From: Candidatus Fermentibacteraceae bacterium
GTDB lineage: Bacteria > Fermentibacterota > Fermentibacteria > Fermentibacterales > JCC-6
Direction: 5' to 3'
DNA length: 12,372 nt
Assembly (NCBI GenBank): GCA_029932015.1
Contig: JAOZQW010000035.1
Span: forward strand, 1-12,372
Positions 6,143-12,372 of the stretch are shown piece by piece. A program made the position numbers and the translations under genes. Under the pieces are notes generated by a model. That model searched no databases and had not been told where the DNA came from. It worked only from the letters and a program-made list of their open reading frames with translations. The number at the start of each line of letters is the position of its first letter. Positions within the stretch are counted from its first letter, which is position 1.

Positions 6143-6721
6143 TCAGAAAGATGCTTTGATTGAGGCCCATGTATCTTGTTCGAGTGGGACTGATTCCCCT
6201 ATAACAGAGATCCTACTGATCCCCCATTCAAGCTCTGCCTTGGCGGTACCGCCACCCATTATCCTTGTGCAGTAAACCCATCCCCACAGACGAAGGCTGA
6301 GAGTGTCACAGGGTTGCGCCAGAGGGATTGTGACGATAATGGGTTCTGTGTCTATATCGTCATAATAGGATTGATTGATCATTCGTCGCCACAGCTCATC
6401 ATCCCAGCTTGCTGCTGAAGCATCTATTGCCGTTGTGGTCTGAGAATAACCAGGGGAGGAGTAGTATCCATATCGGTGTCTGGTGTTCTCCACCACAAGG
6501 GTCAAGTTACTCCAACCCCACGGGACAGGAATAGGTGGAGATAGTAAAGTATCCCTCTCTTCAACCATAAAGCTCATGGGATCAAGGTAAACACTCATTT
6601 CCAGCTCAATACACTCTGCTTGCCAGGACCAGTATGAACCGGCAGTCCATCCGGGGTGGTATTCAGAGAATTCGCAGGTGTAGAGAGTATCGGATGATAA
6701 CAGGAGTATAAGCAGTAACAC
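6143..6721 (-). CDS. Small secreted protein of unknown function, WASIK C-terminus
   Basis: Family not recognised. The 192-residue product begins with a short hydrophobic segment (LLLILLLSS) that looks like a minimal signal peptide with no basic n-region. It is followed by a Trp/Tyr-rich, strand-like body (WTAGSYWSW, RHRYGYYSSPGY, LRLWGWVYCTR). It ends DTWASIKASF, closely matching the end of the next protein on the same strand. The start is GTG (6719-6721) with AGGAGGG about 11 bases before it; no in-frame ATG is better placed. The DNA is markedly poorer in GC than the flanking genes, down to about 37% in the line from 6541. It lies 82 bases downstream of the other secreted protein and may be cotranscribed with it. 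The gap to the convergent GGDEF gene holds no clear terminator. Confidence 0.7.
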   Translation of the reverse strand: MLLLILLLSSDTLYTCEFSEYHPGWTAGSYWSWQAECIELEMSVYLDPMSFMVEERDTLLSPPIPVPWGWSNLTLVVENTRHRYGYYSSPGYSQTTTAIDASAASWDDELWRRMINQSYYDDIDTEPIIVTIPLAQPCDTLSLRLWGWVYCTRIMGGGTAKAELEWGISRISVIGESVPLEQDTWASIKASF

Positions 6722-6803
6722 TACTTCACTTCCCTCCTGGTCTGAGAAATATTCTGGCCGCTAATCTGTCCCTTATCTCTGAAGAAAGCATTTACTCATA
6801 CAT

Positions 6804-7460
6804 CTATCTGAACAACCCCTTGATGCTTCCCCAGGAGTTGTTCTCCAGGTCCATCAGGTTTGCTGAGGCTTCTCCCCCTATCCATGGTTCCCAGATGATG
6901 AAGTCATCACTCATGAATGAACGAGCCTCACCTGTGAAGTTCGGGCTGTTATCACCAAGGAGAGAGGGCCAACCTCCCGCAGACATTTCCAGGTTGACAA
7001 ATCCCCAGAAAGGCTCTGATAGCTCAAAAGATGGGGTATAAATGATGCTCACTGGAGAGTAGTGTGTTGCGGTTAGTTGAGTCTTATCGTACTCGCATAA
7101 GGGGGCGCTTGTTCCACCAAGCCAGAGTTCAGCATAGAATTCGCTGGTATCCCAGGGATAATCCGGGTGGTGGTAGAACCAGAACTCCATACTTTCAACA
7201 ATGCACCCCAACATAGGTCCGCCACAAAACTCATCAGGATCAAAGCAGGAACCTCGATACAGACCACCCCAGGTGAGCCAGTATGCTGTACCATCGTCGT
7301 AAACAAGCTCGTGGGGCGGTGGCGGTGGAATGGGTGGCCATGAGACAATACTCACGTGTGCTCGAATGAGATAATCGCAAACGCCAGGTACTGAGTCTGC
7401 CTGACTGTAGGAAGGAAACATCAGAAACATGCACATCAGAATAATAACACTGTATCCCAT
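6804..7460 (-). CDS. Secreted protein of unknown function, WGSIK C-terminus
   Basis: Family not recognised. From the ATG at 7458-7460 it has 218 residues. The frame is open up to 7550, but that extension has no signal. The chosen start gives a clean signal peptide (MGYSVIILMCMFLMFPSYSQA) and has GGTGGTG upstream. The mature protein has a Pro-rich patch (PPIPPPPP), then an aromatic, acidic, beta-type body with several cysteines (SCFDPDEFCGG). It resembles small extracellular beta-sandwich proteins in composition only. It ends NSWGSIKGLFR, matching DTWASIKASF at the end of the neighbour. The equivalent serines use AGC here and TCA there, so this is conserved protein sequence rather than fresh DNA duplication. 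The gene and its upstream region are GC-poor (about 32% in the line from 7441). Confidence 0.72.
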   Translation of the reverse strand: MGYSVIILMCMFLMFPSYSQADSVPGVCDYLIRAHVSIVSWPPIPPPPPHELVYDDGTAYWLTWGGLYRGSCFDPDEFCGGPMLGCIVESMEFWFYHHPDYPWDTSEFYAELWLGGTSAPLCEYDKTQLTATHYSPVSIIYTPSFELSEPFWGFVNLEMSAGGWPSLLGDNSPNFTGEARSFMSDDFIIWEPWIGGEASANLMDLENNSWGSIKGLFR

Positions 7461-7512
7461 CTTCACCACCAATATATGAATTGCATGAACTGAAATGAAT
7501 GACAATGGAAAT

Positions 7513-7541
7513 CTAAATCCTAAGAAGGATTCAATTGACAA
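7513..7541 (-). promoter_or_regulatory. Possible promoter with a palindrome in its spacer
   Basis: On the minus strand TTGTCA (7536-7541) is followed 17 bases later by ATTTAG (7513-7518), a weak -10 box. The spacer holds a perfect inverted repeat AATCCT-AAGA-AGGATT (plus strand, 7516-7531) that could be an operator. The region is AT-rich and lies upstream of the secreted-protein gene starting at 7460. The -10 match is poor. Confidence 0.3.
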
Positions 7542-7581
7542 CCCGCACAAGTGCCGGCAGTGTGGATAAGGCAGGCGCTTC

Positions 7582-8172
7582 TCAGTGCTTCTTGCCGGAG
7601 GAGCCCGGTGTTGTCAGTTCCAGGCCCTTGCTGCAGAGAGGGCATTCATCCGGTGACCAGCTTGCCGCCTTCACGCTGAGCAGGGATCTGTAGGGTATCC
7701 CTACATCAAGCTCGCCTGCAGTGCGGTCGACAATGAGACCGACCTGGATAATGGTTGCGCCCAGCGCCTGCAGTGCTTCGGCGGACTCAACTATGCTGCC
7801 TCCCGTAGTGCAGACGTCCTCGACGAGCAGGACTCTCTTCCCCTCAATCGCGTCCCTGAAACCCGACCTTATGGTCATGGTCCCCTCAGCGCTCCTCTGG
7901 AGGAAGGCGAAGGGTCGATCCATATGAAGGGCGGTGCTGAAACCGAAGACGACCGCTCCGAATGCCGGTGCGCAGACTATATCTATCTGGTCAGCCAGAT
8001 CTGCCATGACATCCGCCATCATCCTGCCTAGCTCATCGACCAGGTGCGGCTGTCTGACAATCCTGATCTTCTCGAAGTAGCGGCTGCCATGTCTGCCGGA
8101 AGTGTACTTGAAGTGACCTTCCAGAAGTGCGTCGCATGACCTGAGTATTTCGAGAACTCTGTCTTCGCTCAT
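7582..8172 (-). CDS. pyrE: Orotate phosphoribosyltransferase, Thermus-type
   Basis: The 196-residue cytosolic enzyme converts orotate and PRPP to orotidine 5'-monophosphate in pyrimidine synthesis. The PRPP-binding signature is clear: RVLLVEDVCTTGGS at residues 113-126. The N-terminal FKYTSGRHGSRYFEK and the flexible-loop region FLQRSAEGTMTIRSGF are also typical. The C-terminal tail SWSPDECPLCSKGLELTTPGS, with a CPLC pair (C177, C180), is characteristic of the Thermus/archaeal-type PyrE subfamily and is not found in E. coli PyrE. The ATG at 8172 has GGAGG eight bases upstream. It is the second gene after the TonB-like gene, with a 59-base gap, so it may be read through from there. No other pyrimidine gene lies in the window and no PyrR-type attenuator is apparent. 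The length is normal. Confidence 0.95.
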   Translation of the reverse strand: MSEDRVLEILRSCDALLEGHFKYTSGRHGSRYFEKIRIVRQPHLVDELGRMMADVMADLADQIDIVCAPAFGAVVFGFSTALHMDRPFAFLQRSAEGTMTIRSGFRDAIEGKRVLLVEDVCTTGGSIVESAEALQALGATIIQVGLIVDRTAGELDVGIPYRSLLSVKAASWSPDECPLCSKGLELTTPGSSGKKH

Positions 8173-8231
8173 CTGGTCAACCTCCGGGAAATGTGCTTGA
8201 TGTACAGTTCGCTGTTAGGGTCGATATCGGG

Positions 8232-9539
8232 TCAGCGGGAGAACGAGAAGGGGTACTGGACCGTGAGAGCACCCTCGTCTGCATCCACGGCACCGAAGCG
8301 CCAGGTCTCGACGGCTGCTGCCAGCTCGAGGTCAAAAGCAGGATTGTAGGTGCTGGATTCGATGATGCTGACGGCGGAGACCCTGCCGCTGGGTTCAATG
8401 ACCAGCTCGATGAGCACAGTGCCCGAGAGCATCGGGTCAGCTCGAAGGTGCTTGTTGTAGATGAAAGTAACGGTGCTGGTCTTGTCTTCGAGGACATTCA
8501 TGATCTCTTCGGATGTTCTCGAACTGAATGAAGCGTCATCCGGCGGTGAATACGATTGGTCCTGCGTATCCAGGGCAACTTCGGAGAAGACCATTCTGTT
8601 GTGGTCTCCGGTCTCGATATCGATGTGACTGACAGTAGTCTGGAATATCGTCGGGTCTCTTACTATCTGAGTGGAACCCTGTTCTGCCTGTGATGCCCCT
8701 GATGTAAGGGGACCGATCTCACCGAGAGAAGACATTTCAACACCTCCGCCAAGCAGCTCCATCAGTTCCTCAGGCGACATGGTCGAGCTTGATCCGACTG
8801 CTGTGGTTTCCGGGAGCACCGTCTGGATATCGGTGACTGATGTCGAAATCTCTTCATCAATTTGAAGCTGGGTTCCGGCATCTGCCAGAGTAAAATCCTC
8901 CGGTTCTGGAAGCGTATCGGTAGAAACAGCTTCGATTGCGGTTCCGCTTCCGGAATCAGCCTGCATATCCGGGATGGTATCTGCAACGGCGATCTGGATG
9001 TCCTCAGGTACCGGCTGCATCTGGAAGGTGAGTGTGTATAGCTGGCCTGGCTGGGTTATACAGACATGTACCGCGGGTTCATACCCCTCAGCATGCAAAG
9101 TGAAAGTATATGTGTTGCCTCCGATAAGATTGTCCTGGATGTACGGGGTTGTTCCTACGTAATCATCTCCCATGAACACCAGAGCGCCTTCAGGCTCACC
9201 CTGGACCAGGACAGTGGCCATGCTCTCCTGCCGCACTTCATCAAGCAGGCTCATGAGGTTGGGATTCTCCCAGAGACCCAGTTCATAGTACGGATCGAGC
9301 ATGAGGACCTGCAGGAAGGCATCTCTGCTCCTGGCGGTCTCGCCCATGCCGTAATAAGCGGCACCGAGTCGATGATAGGCGCGAAGCTGCTCGTCCAGAG
9401 AGAGATCTCCAGTGGCAATAAGCTCCTCAAGGGCAGCTATGCTGCCGCCCATATCACCCATCAGATATAGCTCTATCGCTTCATCCACCGTGCTGACTGC
9501 TGTCAGCGCGACAGAGAGGATAAATGCAAGTATTGTCAA
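8232..9539 (-). CDS. TPR-PEGA-AgmX/TonB-like C-terminal domain protein
   Basis: The 435-residue product is modular. Residues 1-17 are hydrophobic (signal peptide or anchor, no basic n-region). Residues about 18-105 are TPR-like helices (AIELYLMGDMGGSIAALEEL, LRAYHRLGAAYYGMGETARSRDAF). Residues about 108-176 form a PEGA domain (GEPEGALVFMGDDYVGTTPY ... HAEGYEP). Residues 177-343 are an acidic Ser/Thr/Pro-rich linker. Residues 345-435 form an AgmX/PglI or TonB-type C-terminal domain (SGTVLIELVIEPSGRVSAVSIIES ... AAVETWRFG ... VQYPFSF). Such C-terminal domains contact outer-membrane partners or envelope machines; in Myxococcus AgmX acts in gliding. The start is TTG (9537-9539) behind an excellent AGGAGGAAAAG, and no ATG lies upstream. 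It is first in a minus-strand pair with pyrE. No ExbB/ExbD genes are adjacent. Confidence 0.88.
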   Translation of the reverse strand: MTILAFILSVALTAVSTVDEAIELYLMGDMGGSIAALEELIATGDLSLDEQLRAYHRLGAAYYGMGETARSRDAFLQVLMLDPYYELGLWENPNLMSLLDEVRQESMATVLVQGEPEGALVFMGDDYVGTTPYIQDNLIGGNTYTFTLHAEGYEPAVHVCITQPGQLYTLTFQMQPVPEDIQIAVADTIPDMQADSGSGTAIEAVSTDTLPEPEDFTLADAGTQLQIDEEISTSVTDIQTVLPETTAVGSSSTMSPEELMELLGGGVEMSSLGEIGPLTSGASQAEQGSTQIVRDPTIFQTTVSHIDIETGDHNRMVFSEVALDTQDQSYSPPDDASFSSRTSEEIMNVLEDKTSTVTFIYNKHLRADPMLSGTVLIELVIEPSGRVSAVSIIESSTYNPAFDLELAAAVETWRFGAVDADEGALTVQYPFSFSR

Positions 9540-9606
9540 CTTTTCCTCCTGGCAGGAAAATGAACCTCTACCCGTCCTTCGTCAACAGAGCCGCTTCCCG
9601 GCCTGC

Positions 9607-9635
9607 TTGACTTAATCGAGTTTCGGAACAATTGT
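9607..9635 (+). promoter_or_regulatory. Possible promoter for the lipoprotein gene
   Basis: TTGACT (9607-9612) is a good -35 hexamer. Seventeen bases later AATTGT (9630-9635) is a mediocre -10. A transcript from here would have a leader of about 40 bases to the ATG at 9681. It lies in the divergent gap with the TonB-like gene, so some promoter must be close. Confidence 0.35.
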
Positions 9636-9680
9636 CCGCTCCTGGTGTTAGTACATGCTGAATCGGAGGTATCTTCCATT

Positions 9681-10247
9681 ATGAATAGAATTGCCAGACG
9701 AAAAATCAGAGCTTTGGCTGCAGTTTCAATGCTACTCGCCGCGGCACTGGCGGCCGGATGCTGGAATCCTTTCTCACCCGATACCGAGGAAGGAGAGGAA
9801 CTTCAATACTACAATCCAGCCGATTCGGCATGGAAAGCATTGAAGAATCTTGAGTATGCTTATATCAGCAGGGATCTCGCCCATTACACGGCCTGTTTCC
9901 GCGAGGATTTCGAATTTCACCTGCTTGAAATCGACTGGGCCGATTACGATGGCGACCAGATAATCGATGAGTACTGGGGCAAGAGTCTCGAAGAGGAGTT
10001 CCACGAGACGATGTTCGCCCAGGTCTCCGCTATCGAACTGACCCTCACGGGAACGCAGGAGTCTCCCTGGAGTGGTGATTCAACTGGTATGTCTCTTGCG
10101 CTTCCACGCACATTCGATCTGAAGGTCTACACTGACGGAGCCCATACCACCGGTTACAGAGCCTCCGGCTCCTCCCTTTTCATCTGCCGCGAGGATTCCA
10201 CAGGTGAGTGGTATGTCTGGCAGTGGTGGGACCAGTCAGACACTTAG
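9681..10247 (+). CDS. Outer-membrane lipoprotein, NTF2-like hypothetical
   Basis: The 188-residue product carries a classical lipoprotein signal: basic MNRIARRKIR, a hydrophobic core, then the lipobox LAAGC with C27. W28 at +2 is not Asp, so outer-membrane sorting is likely. The body (about 45-185) begins SAWKALKNLEYAYISRDLAHYTACFREDFEFHL, a helix-then-strand pattern seen in NTF2/SnoaL-like cone folds, and ends in WYVWQWWDQ. Residues 88-96 read DYDGDQIID, resembling a calcium-binding loop. The frame extends upstream to a GTG at 9645, but ATG 9681 has GGAGGT at 9665-9670 and gives the correct lipoprotein n-region. A perfect terminator-like hairpin follows 31 bases after the stop, inside the start of the next gene. 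The fold call is pattern-based and the ligand is unknown. Confidence 0.8.
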   Translation: MNRIARRKIRALAAVSMLLAAALAAGCWNPFSPDTEEGEELQYYNPADSAWKALKNLEYAYISRDLAHYTACFREDFEFHLLEIDWADYDGDQIIDEYWGKSLEEEFHETMFAQVSAIELTLTGTQESPWSGDSTGMSLALPRTFDLKVYTDGAHTTGYRASGSSLFICREDSTGEWYVWQWWDQSDT

Positions 10248-10249
10248 CA

Positions 10250-12178
10250 GTGAGTCGCTCAACAGTCCTTGATCAGTGGGGAAAGATCCGGAAAGGATCT
10301 TTCCCTTTTGTTTTGCTTCTACTGCTGAACTGCCCAGTCCATGCGCAGCTCATCGATCATCAGGGGAATGCTGCTCCGGATGTATGGTGGATCATCTTCA
10401 ACAATCGCGGCCCCGGGATAGAAGAGAGACTTGCTCTGAGAACCCTTGAACTCGAGGATTCTCCCTCCATCGACAGAAGGCGTCAGTCAGGCCTTTTCAC
10501 AGCGACTCTGTTGGATCTGGAGCCATGGGCCGGATATACAGCTGCTGTTGAGCATATCACCGGTACCGGATCCATCCGCATCAGTTCGAGGTATCTCAAT
10601 GCGGTGAGTGTCGAGATTTCTGAGGATCGAACAGGTGAACTCCTCGACCTGCCCTTTGTCACAGAGGTCAGACCGGTTGGTGTCAGCACCTTCCGAACAC
10701 CTTCACTGACCTTGCTGGATGGACCCTCTCCGGGACTGACCGGATTTCAGCTCTCGCAGATCACACTCGACAGTCTTCATGCGAGAGGATGGATCGGTGA
10801 AGGGATAACAGTCGGTATACTCGATACCGGATTCCAGCTCGATATCGATGTGTTCATCGATGTGAATGTGATCGACCAGTACGATTTCATCAACGATGAT
10901 CCCGACCCATCTCAGCAGGAGGGAGATCCTCCCGGACAGGCCGACCATGGAACCGCCGTACTTTCGGCGATCGGTGGCTACTGCCCTGATGTCTACATCG
11001 GTGGAGCGTTCGAGGCCGACTTCCTCCTGGCCAAGACGGAGGACATCTCGGATGAGTATGAGGCCGAGGAGGATTACTGGGTCGCAGGGCTCGAATGGGC
11101 AGAGGCTAATGGAGCGGACCTGGTCTCAAGTTCCCTGGGGTACATCGACTGGTATGGCTACGAGGATCTCGATGGAAACACAGCTGTTACCACTATTGCT
11201 GCCGATGCAGCTGCTTCGAGAGGAATGCCGGTATTCAATTCCATGGGTAACAGAGGACCTGGACCAGGGACTTTGAGCGCTCCAGCTGACGGTGATTCGG
11301 TGTTCTCGGTTGGTGCAGTTGATGCCCGGGGACTGGTTGCGACATTCTCCTCAAGAGGTCCGACTTATGATGGCAGGATCAAACCTTCGGCATGCGCATT
11401 GGGCGAAGGAGTCCTCCTCGCAAGCGCGTCCTCGGGATACTACTCCGGGAACGGAACTTCTTTCTCCACTCCGCTCTGTGCTTCAGTGGCGGCAGCGGTT
11501 GCCCAGGCACATCCGGAATGGAGCATGCTCGAAGTGATGTCAGTACTCGAAGCGACCTCCTGCAATGCCGGCGATCCGGACAATGACACGGGGCATGGGA
11601 TACTCGACGCCTATTCAGCACTGCTATACGGTTCCGTAACAGGTGCGGTCAGATGGAGTCTGTCCGGAGAGCTGATCCCCGACTATCCGATCAGCGTATC
11701 GATAGGCGATACTGTTCTGACTGTTCTGACCAATTCAGTGGGATGGTTCGCTGTATGCCCGGATGAACTTGGCGCCTATACCGTCGGTCATGACGGCGGG
11801 CAGGGGACAGTAATCCCGGTATCAGGTGATCTTTCCCGGGACGGGGTCGAGATCACTGTCTATGTGGACGGCGATCCTGCACCCGATCCATCTAATGTTT
11901 ACCCCAATCCCGCCACTGATGATGTATATGTAGGGTTCGATGTGCTCAACGGTCCCGTGGACGTGTCGATAAGGATATTCGATATCCTGGGTGGTCTCGT
12001 TCATTCGGAGACAAGATCCAATGTCGGAACAGGTTCATTCCGGGCTCCTCTACCCGGTCAGGCATTCTTCTGGGACGGCAAAGATGAGTCAGGAGACCTG
12101 GTGGCGACTGGATCGTACATGATTATCCTCGACGTTGGAGAGAGGGTGGATCTCCTGAGCGCCACCATCATCCGCTGA
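10250..12178 (+). CDS. Secreted S8 subtilisin-family serine protease with C-terminal FlgD/sorting-like domain
   Basis: From GTG 10250 the product has 642 residues. A signal peptide (basic KIRK, then FPFVLLLLL, cleavage after VHA near residue 32) is followed by an I9-like prodomain (about 40-150, LNAVSVEIS ... FVTEVRPV). The S8 domain has the triad D192 (GILDTG), H233 (DHGTA) and S404 (GNGTSFSTP), with oxyanion N334 in SMGN. After an Ig-like stretch, the last 95 residues (from VYPNPATDDV to FFWDGKDESGDLVATGSYMI) match FlgD-Ig/Por-sorting-type domains of FCB-group exported proteins. No in-frame ATG exists before the catalytic Asp and His, so the start must be non-ATG. GTG 10250 is two bases after the lipoprotein stop. 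GTG 10208 lies inside the lipoprotein gene, and TTG 10313 would lose the basic n-region. It is probably translated by coupling. Confidence 0.9.
   Translation: MSRSTVLDQWGKIRKGSFPFVLLLLLNCPVHAQLIDHQGNAAPDVWWIIFNNRGPGIEERLALRTLELEDSPSIDRRRQSGLFTATLLDLEPWAGYTAAVEHITGTGSIRISSRYLNAVSVEISEDRTGELLDLPFVTEVRPVGVSTFRTPSLTLLDGPSPGLTGFQLSQITLDSLHARGWIGEGITVGILDTGFQLDIDVFIDVNVIDQYDFINDDPDPSQQEGDPPGQADHGTAVLSAIGGYCPDVYIGGAFEADFLLAKTEDISDEYEAEEDYWVAGLEWAEANGADLVSSSLGYIDWYGYEDLDGNTAVTTIAADAAASRGMPVFNSMGNRGPGPGTLSAPADGDSVFSVGAVDARGLVATFSSRGPTYDGRIKPSACALGEGVLLASASSGYYSGNGTSFSTPLCASVAAAVAQAHPEWSMLEVMSVLEATSCNAGDPDNDTGHGILDAYSALLYGSVTGAVRWSLSGELIPDYPISVSIGDTVLTVLTNSVGWFAVCPDELGAYTVGHDGGQGTVIPVSGDLSRDGVEITVYVDGDPAPDPSNVYPNPATDDVYVGFDVLNGPVDVSIRIFDILGGLVHSETRSNVGTGSFRAPLPGQAFFWDGKDESGDLVATGSYMIILDVGERVDLLSATIIR
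10279..10314 (+). terminator. Terminator-like hairpin inside the protease leader codons
   Basis: A perfect 11-bp stem pairs GGGAAAGATCC (10279-10289) with GGATCTTTCCC (10295-10305) across a five-base GGAAA loop. It is followed by TTTTGTTTT. It lies 31 bases after the lipoprotein stop, where a terminator is expected, yet also 29 bases into the protease frame, where it encodes the basic and early hydrophobic part of the signal peptide. It could be a partial terminator or an attenuator between the two genes. Confidence 0.7.
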
Positions 12179-12200
12179 TCCAGGGTTCAGAGAGGAGCCA

Positions 12201-12372
12201 ATGGTAATCCGACTTGGTATCGTACTGCTCGTACTCGGTGTCCTCTGGATACTCGGGGCAATCAGCCTCGAAGATCTTCCATGGGATTCGCAGGAGTTCA
12301 GGATAAGCGGCGCAACCGTTGTCTGCTACCTCCTCTGGAGCGCATGGGAGTCGAGAACGAGGGCGGGTGGGC
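12201..12372 (+). CDS. Start of a small membrane protein (truncated by the window)
   Basis: Family not recognised. Fifty-seven codons are visible from ATG 12201, preceded by GAGAGGAG at a suitable distance. The first helix is clear (about residues 3-21, LGIVLLVLGVLWILGAI). A charged loop follows (LEDLPWDSQEF) and then a second hydrophobic segment (about 36-48, SGATVVCYLLWSA) before a basic stretch WESRTR that runs off the edge. The pattern fits a two-helix inner-membrane protein. It begins 22 bases after the protease stop on the same strand and is probably cotranscribed. Confidence 0.7.
   Translation, partial: MVIRLGIVLLVLGVLWILGAISLEDLPWDSQEFRISGATVVCYLLWSAWESRTRAGG

Noticed and set aside
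7461..7550. N-terminal 30-residue extension of the WGSIK secreted protein
   Set aside because: The extension would bury the signal peptide inside the protein and covers an AT-rich region with promoter-like features. The ATG at 7460 gives a normal export signal.
7541..7562. Hairpin GCACTTGTGC after pyrE as a terminator
   Set aside because: The extended stem has a mismatch and no U-tract follows on the minus strand.
9066..9470. A 134-codon plus-strand open frame opposite the TPR-PEGA gene
   Set aside because: It lies wholly antisense to recognisable TPR and PEGA domains and has no ribosome site or family resemblance.

Overview
The window looks like chromosomal DNA from an uncultured Gram-negative bacterium, probably from the FCB side of the tree (a Fermentibacteria, Eisenbacteria or Latescibacteria kind of lineage). 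The evidence is indirect. There is a secreted S8 protease with a C-terminal FlgD/Por-sorting-like beta domain, an AgmX/PglI-type TonB-like protein fused to TPR and PEGA, a lipoprotein with a classical lipobox, a probable outer-membrane beta-barrel, and a Thermus-type PyrE. The phylum is an inference. Ribosome-binding sites are mostly clear AGGAGG types, with several GTG and TTG starts.

Layout. Positions 1-412 hold the last codons of a gene, a strong intrinsic terminator (74-103), a tandem 32-bp hairpin repeat, a 19-bp copy of a tRNA 3' end, a REP-like palindromic stretch and a complete tRNA-Ser(UGA) on the minus strand with its promoter. Positions 413-3394 (+) are a tight run: a CYTH-domain enzyme, a secreted acidic probable beta-barrel protein and a GT-C-like polytopic membrane protein. 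Positions 3505-4946 (+) are a coiled-coil protein followed closely by a membrane-anchored M90 (MtfA-type) metallopeptidase. Positions 5039-5944 (+) are a response regulator with a GGDEF domain, behind its own promoter. Positions 5945-6142 form a convergent intergenic gap in which I see no convincing signal. Positions 6143-7460 (-) hold two unrecognised secreted proteins in a GC-poor stretch; they share a C-terminal W-[AG]-S-I-K motif. Positions 7582-9539 (-) hold a TPR-PEGA-AgmX/TonB-like protein followed by pyrE. Positions 9681-12178 (+) are a lipoprotein and an S8 subtilase, and 12201 to the end is the start of a small membrane protein.

How the genes fit together. Most of the region is envelope and secretion work (barrel, glycosyltransferase-like protein, lipoprotein, exported protease, secreted hypotheticals, TonB-like protein). 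It is mixed with nucleotide signalling (CYTH, diguanylate cyclase) and one housekeeping enzyme (PyrE). I see no CRISPR array, transposase, integrase, toxin-antitoxin pair, defence island or biosynthetic cluster. The points most worth checking are a perfect terminator-like hairpin inside the signal-peptide codons of the S8 protease (10279-10314), the shared C-terminal motif of the two secreted proteins, and the duplicated tRNA-Ser tail next to hairpin repeats.
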